Part shown: positions 6,235 to 9,779 of the stretch, in pieces
Position numbering within the stretch: position 1 is the first letter of the stretch
Layout of the letters: each line of letters opens with the position of its first letter
NCBI GenBank assembly: GCA_034430835.1
Contig: DAOUDX010000097.1
Span: 1 to 9,779, forward strand
Source of the DNA: JAFGED01 sp034430835
Lineage (GTDB): Bacteria; Chloroflexota; Anaerolineae; B4-G1
DNA: 9,779 nt
Direction: 5' to 3'
Program-made: the position numbers and the translations under genes
Notes under the pieces: generated by a model
The model's database searches: none
What the model was told of the DNA's origin: nothing
What the model saw: only the letters and a program-made list of their open reading frames with translations

Positions 6235-6654
6235 GTGCCTACCATCAACCAGTTGGTTCGTAAGGGAAGAAAGCCCAAGCCGCGCAAGACCAAGGCACCG
6301 GCGTTGCAGTATCGATACAATTCCTTGAAGCAGCGGCGCTCTGTGGCTCCTAAAGGAGCGCCGCAGAAGCGGGGTGTGTGTACGCAGGTGCGTACGATGA
6401 CGCCCAAGAAGCCTAACTCGGCCTTGCGTAAGATTGCTCGTGTGCGATTGACTAATCAGATCGAGGTGACAGCTTATATCCCTGGTGAAGGACATGGGTT
6501 ACAGGAGCACTCGGTCGTGTTGGTGCGTGGAGGGCGTGTCCCGGATCTACCCGGTGTGCGTTACCATATCGTGCGAGGGACCATTGACGCGACGGGTGTA
6601 GAGGGGCGCGCGCAGCAGCGTTCCAAGTATGGAACCAAGCGGCCCAAAAGCTGA
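6235..6654 (+). CDS. rpsL: 30S ribosomal protein S12
   Basis: S12 lies at the decoding centre of the small subunit and contacts EF-Tu and EF-G; it influences accuracy. The start is GTG 6235, which gives the typical MPTINQLVRKG opening and has AAGGAGG (6223-6229) 5 nt upstream; an earlier GTG at 6199 would add 12 non-conserved residues. The protein has 139 residues because it carries the 15-residue N-terminal insert (QYRYNSLKQRRSVAPKGA, about 25-42) seen in the long S12 form of Bacillota rather than the 124-residue E. coli form. TPKKPNSALRK is intact with Lys58 and Lys59. At residue 103 the usual RVKDLPG reads RVPDLPG, so Pro replaces a Lys known for streptomycin-resistance changes, while the neighbouring methylthiolation Asp (104) is kept. 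An out-of-frame ATG overlaps the GTG start. First gene of the str operon; rpsG follows after 32 bp. Confidence 0.97.
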   Translation: MPTINQLVRKGRKPKPRKTKAPALQYRYNSLKQRRSVAPKGAPQKRGVCTQVRTMTPKKPNSALRKIARVRLTNQIEVTAYIPGEGHGLQEHSVVLVRGGRVPDLPGVRYHIVRGTIDATGVEGRAQQRSKYGTKRPKS

Positions 6655-6686
6655 TTGATTCAGGTGAGGATAAGGTAGGTTATACT

Positions 6687-7157
6687 ATGCCCAGACGATA
6701 TCGTCCGCCAAGGCGCAAAGCCAATCCTGACGCTCGATATAACAGCGTGCTGGTGGCTCAGTTTATCAACAAGATTATGCGTCAGGGCAAAAAGAGCTTG
6801 GCGACGCGGATTATCTACGACGCGCTGGATACTGTCGAGGAGCGGATGAAGCGGCAGCCGCTGGAGGTGCTGGAGGAGGCGGTTAAGAATGTCTCGCCAG
6901 TGTTGGAGGTCAAGCCTCGTCGTGTGGGGGGTTCAACGTACCAGATTCCGGTGGAGGTGCCGCCGCATCGCCAGGTCAGTCTGGCAATACGTTGGTTGCT
7001 GGCCGCTGCCCACGGTCGCTCTGGCAAGTCCATGGCGGAGAAGTTGGCCACCGAGCTCATGGACGCGGCGACTGGAACCGGCGCAGCAGTCAAAAAGAGA
7101 GAAGACACGTACAAAATGGCCGAGGCCAACCGTGCCTTTGCCCACTACCGGTGGTGA
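6687..7157 (+). CDS. rpsG: 30S ribosomal protein S7
   Basis: S7 is the primary assembly protein of the 30S head, binds the 3' domain of 16S rRNA near the E site, and in E. coli is the autoregulator of the str operon. The 156-residue product is of normal length. It opens with MPRRYRPPRRK (basic N-terminal tail) and contains the family signature RRVGGSTYQIPVEV at residues 78-91, the DKSMA-like segment GKSMAEKLATELMDAA, and the conserved ending KREDTYKMAEANRAFAHYRW. The ATG start is preceded by AAGGTAGG (6672-6679) at 7 nt. It lies 32 bp after rpsL and 89 bp before the likely fusA start; that downstream gap holds an unusual RNA structure. Confidence 0.98.
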   Translation: MPRRYRPPRRKANPDARYNSVLVAQFINKIMRQGKKSLATRIIYDALDTVEERMKRQPLEVLEEAVKNVSPVLEVKPRRVGGSTYQIPVEVPPHRQVSLAIRWLLAAAHGRSGKSMAEKLATELMDAATGTGAAVKKREDTYKMAEANRAFAHYRW

Positions 7158-7160
7158 GGA

Positions 7161-7241
7161 TTTCGGATTGACGGGTTTAAGATTTGCAGATTGCTCGACT
7201 CGTTGGTGAATCCGAAGGTCTGGATCGACAAATCTTAAATC
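7161..7241 (+). promoter_or_regulatory. interleaved inverted repeats in the fusA leader (pseudoknot or switch candidate)
   Basis: Two perfect inverted repeats are interleaved in the rpsG-fusA gap. Repeat A, TTCGGATT (7162-7169), pairs with AATCCGAA (7209-7216); one further T-G pair extends it to 9 bp. Repeat B, TTTAAGATTTG (7176-7186), pairs with CAAATCTTAAA (7229-7239) and can extend to 13 bp with a G-T and a G-C pair. The order A-B-A'-B' means that both stems together form an H-type pseudoknot (loops of about 6, 22 and 12 nt), or else they are competing hairpins. B' ends 4 nt before the GTG/ATG start of fusA, where a Shine-Dalgarno would be expected and none is seen. A translational control element is the natural reading, but the ligand or protein is unknown; S7 or EF-G feedback are possibilities. 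Confidence 0.6.
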
Positions 7242-7246
7242 GCGTG

Positions 7247-9337
7247 ATGGTTACTCAGAACCCGCTGGCAAGTATTCGTAATATTGGCATCATCGCTCAC
7301 ATTGATGCGGGTAAGACGACCACAACTGAACGCATCCTGTTTTACACTGGCCGCATCCACCGCATGGGTAATGTGGATGCGGGAACGACGGTGACAGACT
7401 GGATGGCGCAGGAGCGGGAGCGGGGTATCACAATCACTGCAGCGGCAGTGACCTGCTTCTGGGATCGGAACAGGAAACGTTATCAGATTAACATTGTGGA
7501 TACACCTGGACACATCGATTTTACTGCCGAAGTGCAACGCAGTCTACGTGTCCTTGACGGTGGTGTAGTGGTCTTCGATGCGGTGGCCGGAGTGGAGCCG
7601 CAATCGGAGACGGTGTGGCGACAGGCACGGGGATTCGGTGTGCCGTTGATTGCCTTCATTAACAAGATGGATAAGCTAGGGGCTGATTTTGCCCACGCGG
7701 TCGGGACGATCAGCGAGCGCCTGGACAGTAATCCGGTTGTCATTCAGTGGCCCATAGGCAGCGAAGCAAGTTATCAGGGCTTGGTGGACTTGCTGGAGAT
7801 GCAGGCTATCGTCTGGACGGATGAACTGGGTGCATCGCCTGAGTTTGTTGAGATGCCACCCGATCTGGAAGAGACGCTGCTTGAGGCGCGGGAGCGGGCG
7901 CTGGAGCAGATCGTTGAGACTGATGACGAGTTGATGGATCTCTACTTGGAAGGTCAGGAAATCTCGACCGTTCAGGTGCGTGAGGCACTGCGACGAGCGA
8001 CTTTGGCTGGGCAGTTGAATCCGGTCTTGTGCGGTTCGTCGCTGCGTAACAAGGGAGTTCAGCCCTTGCTTGACGCGGTGGTGGATTATTTGCCATCGCC
8101 GCTGGATATTCCGCCGGTGGAAGGGGTCAACCCATACACGAAGAAGTCGGAGACTCGTTCGGCTGATCCCGCTGAGCCACTGGCGGCCCTGGTCTTTAAA
8201 ATCGCGAGTGATCCCTACGTTGGGCGACTGGCCTATTTCCGGGTCTATTCTGGAAAGGTGAAGGTGGGCTCGCAGGTAAGCAATGCCACCAAGGGTCGGA
8301 AGGAGCGTATTGGCAAGTTGCTGCGCATGTTTGCTGATCGTCGGGAAGAGATCGCAGAGCTAGGCGCAGGGGATATCGGAGCAACGGTGGCTTTGAAGGA
8401 AACCTTCACTGGTGACACGTTATGTGCGCCCAGTGGGCCTATCGTTCTCGAATCGATTGCTTTCCCGGAGCCGGTCATCTCAGTGGCGATCGAGCCGAGG
8501 ACGGCGGATGATCAGGATCGGTTGGCTGAGGGCTTGCAACGGTTGGCTGAGGAGGATCCCACCTTCATTGTGAGGATTGACGAGAGCACCGGGCAGACAC
8601 TCATCTCTGGGATGGGAGAGTTGCATCTGGAGATCTTGACAGATCGGTTGATGCGGGAGTTTGGGGTGAGTGGCCGAGTGAGCCGTCCGAGGGTTAGCTA
8701 CCGCGAGACGGTCACGCAGCAGGCTGAGGGGGAGGGCACATTCGATCGACAGGCCGGTGGCCGCGCTCACTTTGCGCATGTTTGCTTGGAGGTGGGGCCG
8801 TTGCCGGCAGGAGAAGGATTTTCCTTTGAAGACGGCACGCGGAGGCGGTTCTTGCCTGCGGAGTTCTCCACCGCGGTCGAAGAGGGTTGCCTTGAGGCGA
8901 TGGAGAGCGGCGTGCTGGCCGGCTACCGGTTGGTGGACGTGAAGGTTCGGCTGTTCGACGCGGAGATCAACGAGGATACGTCGTCGGTGTTGGCCTTCAA
9001 GGCGGCTGGCGCGGTGGCCTTCGGCCAGGCGGTGGAAAAGGCCGAGCCGGTTCTCTTGGAGCCGGTGATGGACCTTGAAACAGTCGTGCCGGAGACATAC
9101 ACTGGCGAGGTGATGGGGGATCTGAACGCCCGGGGGGCCGAGATCAGGGAAATGGCATCTCGGGCAGGCGGGGTGCAGGCGATACGCGCCTTTGTCCCGC
9201 TGGCGAAGATGTTTGGGTACGCAACGGATTTGCGAAGCTTGACCCAGGGGCGGGGCACTTTTACGATGGAGTTTCATCATTATTCGAAGGTAGATCAGCA
9301 GCGAATGAATGCCATCGTGTATGGCACAGGTTGGTGA
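7247..9337 (+). CDS. fusA: translation elongation factor G, divergent domain IV
   Basis: EF-G is the GTPase that drives translocation and, with RRF, ribosome recycling. The product has 696 residues from ATG 7247, a normal length. GTPase motifs are canonical: AHIDAGKTTTTER (G1, 17-29), RGITIT (G2, 59-64), DTPGH (G3, 85-89), NKMD (G4, 139-142) and the GSS-x-x-NKGVQ segment (G5). The C-terminal block MFGYATDLRSLTQGR is standard. Domain IV is unusual: GGRGQYGHV reads GGRAHFAHV (504-512) and GSYHDVDS reads AEINEDTS (572-579), so the tip His (E. coli H583) is Asn575; IVGG-x-IPKEY is also lost. Start: ATG 7247 or the adjacent in-frame GTG 7244; no Shine-Dalgarno is visible. An upstream TTG at 7184 would add 21 residues inside the paired region and is unlikely. 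The divergence could mark an EF-G paralogue, but the str-operon position argues for the main copy. Confidence 0.95.
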   Translation: MVTQNPLASIRNIGIIAHIDAGKTTTTERILFYTGRIHRMGNVDAGTTVTDWMAQERERGITITAAAVTCFWDRNRKRYQINIVDTPGHIDFTAEVQRSLRVLDGGVVVFDAVAGVEPQSETVWRQARGFGVPLIAFINKMDKLGADFAHAVGTISERLDSNPVVIQWPIGSEASYQGLVDLLEMQAIVWTDELGASPEFVEMPPDLEETLLEARERALEQIVETDDELMDLYLEGQEISTVQVREALRRATLAGQLNPVLCGSSLRNKGVQPLLDAVVDYLPSPLDIPPVEGVNPYTKKSETRSADPAEPLAALVFKIASDPYVGRLAYFRVYSGKVKVGSQVSNATKGRKERIGKLLRMFADRREEIAELGAGDIGATVALKETFTGDTLCAPSGPIVLESIAFPEPVISVAIEPRTADDQDRLAEGLQRLAEEDPTFIVRIDESTGQTLISGMGELHLEILTDRLMREFGVSGRVSRPRVSYRETVTQQAEGEGTFDRQAGGRAHFAHVCLEVGPLPAGEGFSFEDGTRRRFLPAEFSTAVEEGCLEAMESGVLAGYRLVDVKVRLFDAEINEDTSSVLAFKAAGAVAFGQAVEKAEPVLLEPVMDLETVVPETYTGEVMGDLNARGAEIREMASRAGGVQAIRAFVPLAKMFGYATDLRSLTQGRGTFTMEFHHYSKVDQQRMNAIVYGTGW

Positions 9338-9386
9338 CAGTTGATACAACAGCATTGCTATATCGTTCCGAAAGGAGTGAAAGGAA

Positions 9387-9779
9387 ATGGCAAAAGAGAA
9401 ATTTGAACGTACAAAGCCTCATGTCAACGTGGGTACAATCGGGCACATTGACCACGGCAAGACGACGCTCACCGCGGCTATCACGAAGACTCTGGCGCTC
9501 AAGGGGTGGGCGCAAGCGGTGTCGTATGACGAGGTGGCGAAGGCTGATGCCAAGATGTTCCGCCGCGATGCGACAAAGATCTTGACTGTGGCTATCTCGC
9601 ATCAGGAGTACGAGACGGAGAACCGGCATTACGCTCACATTGACTGCCCTGGTCACCGGGACTATATCAAGAACATGATCACCGGTGCGGCGCAGATGGA
9701 TGGGGCGATCCTGGTCGTCTCGGCGGCGGATGGCCCGATGCCACAGACGCGCGAGCATGTGCTTCTTGCCAAGCAGGTG
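9387..9779 (+). CDS. tuf: elongation factor Tu, 5' part (cut by window edge)
   Basis: EF-Tu delivers aminoacyl-tRNA to the ribosome as a GTP complex. The first 131 residues are present and the frame is open at the window end. ATG 9387 follows GGAG (9374-9377) at 9 nt and begins MAKEKFERTKPHVNVGTIGH, typical of the family. G1 is GHIDHGKT (19-26) and G3 is DCPGH (86-90), followed by KNMITGAAQMDGAILVV as in other EF-Tu. Switch I is abnormal: the near-universal APEEKARGITI block is replaced by ADAKMFRRDATKILTV (53-68), with about five extra residues and KILT in place of RGIT; the Mg-binding Thr is kept as Thr67. Flanking residues realign exactly in the same frame, and other frames hit stops, so a simple frameshift does not explain it. 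It follows fusA by 49 bp as last visible gene of the str operon. Confidence 0.95.
   Translation, partial: MAKEKFERTKPHVNVGTIGHIDHGKTTLTAAITKTLALKGWAQAVSYDEVAKADAKMFRRDATKILTVAISHQEYETENRHYAHIDCPGHRDYIKNMITGAAQMDGAILVVSAADGPMPQTREHVLLAKQV

Noticed and set aside
7184..7246. TTG 7184 as the fusA start, giving a 21-residue N-terminal extension
   Set aside because: No Shine-Dalgarno, the added residues do not resemble EF-G, and the codons fall in the paired repeat region. ATG 7247 matches the family.
9343..9363. TTGATA and TATATC in the fusA-tuf gap as a tuf promoter
   Set aside because: Spacing between the boxes is only about 12 bp, too short for a sigma-70 promoter.

Overview
This window is chromosomal housekeeping DNA with every gene on the + strand. 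It runs tRNA-Glu(UUC), pncC (cinA C-terminal family), a two-domain GNAT acetyltransferase, rpoB, then the str operon rpsL-rpsG-fusA-tuf, with tuf cut by the right edge. Several features suggest a Chloroflexota (Anaerolineae-like) bacterium: the long-form S12 with an N-terminal insert of the kind seen in Bacillota, a 1300-residue RpoB, moderately high GC, frequent GTG starts, and the style of the EF-Tu and S12 sequences. This assignment is inference from remembered sequences; no search was run.

Region 1 (1-1907) starts with a short stretch that holds no recognisable gene. An extended -10 promoter then drives tRNA-Glu, which is followed by an 11-bp GC-rich hairpin, pncC (NMN amidase) and the tandem GNAT protein, probably as one transcript. 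Region 2 (1908-6007) is rpoB with its own near-consensus promoter and a GTG start. RpoB carries an insert of roughly 135 residues with a recurring 'WL..(R)G' motif between its VFDGA and LYDG blocks. Region 3 (6008-9779) is the str operon, with its own promoter, a 12-bp leader hairpin that buries a Shine-Dalgarno of a possible 17-codon leader peptide, rpsL (GTG start), rpsG, fusA and partial tuf.

The most notable points are these. rpoC is absent from its usual place between rpoB and rpsL. The rpsG-fusA gap holds two interleaved perfect inverted repeats (8 and 11 bp, order A-B-A'-B'), able to form a pseudoknot or two competing hairpins, directly in front of a fusA start that lacks a Shine-Dalgarno. 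The EF-Tu switch I 'RGIT' motif reads 'KILT' with about five extra residues. EF-G has lost the standard residues in both decoding-site loops of domain IV. S12 has Pro where a near-universal Lys sits beside the methylthio-Asp. All three promoters share a 16-bp spacer, a TGn extended -10 and a GCGT(T)CGC start region. I see no mobile element, CRISPR array or phage gene. If something undescribed is present, it is most likely in the divergent elongation-factor set and its leader RNAs.
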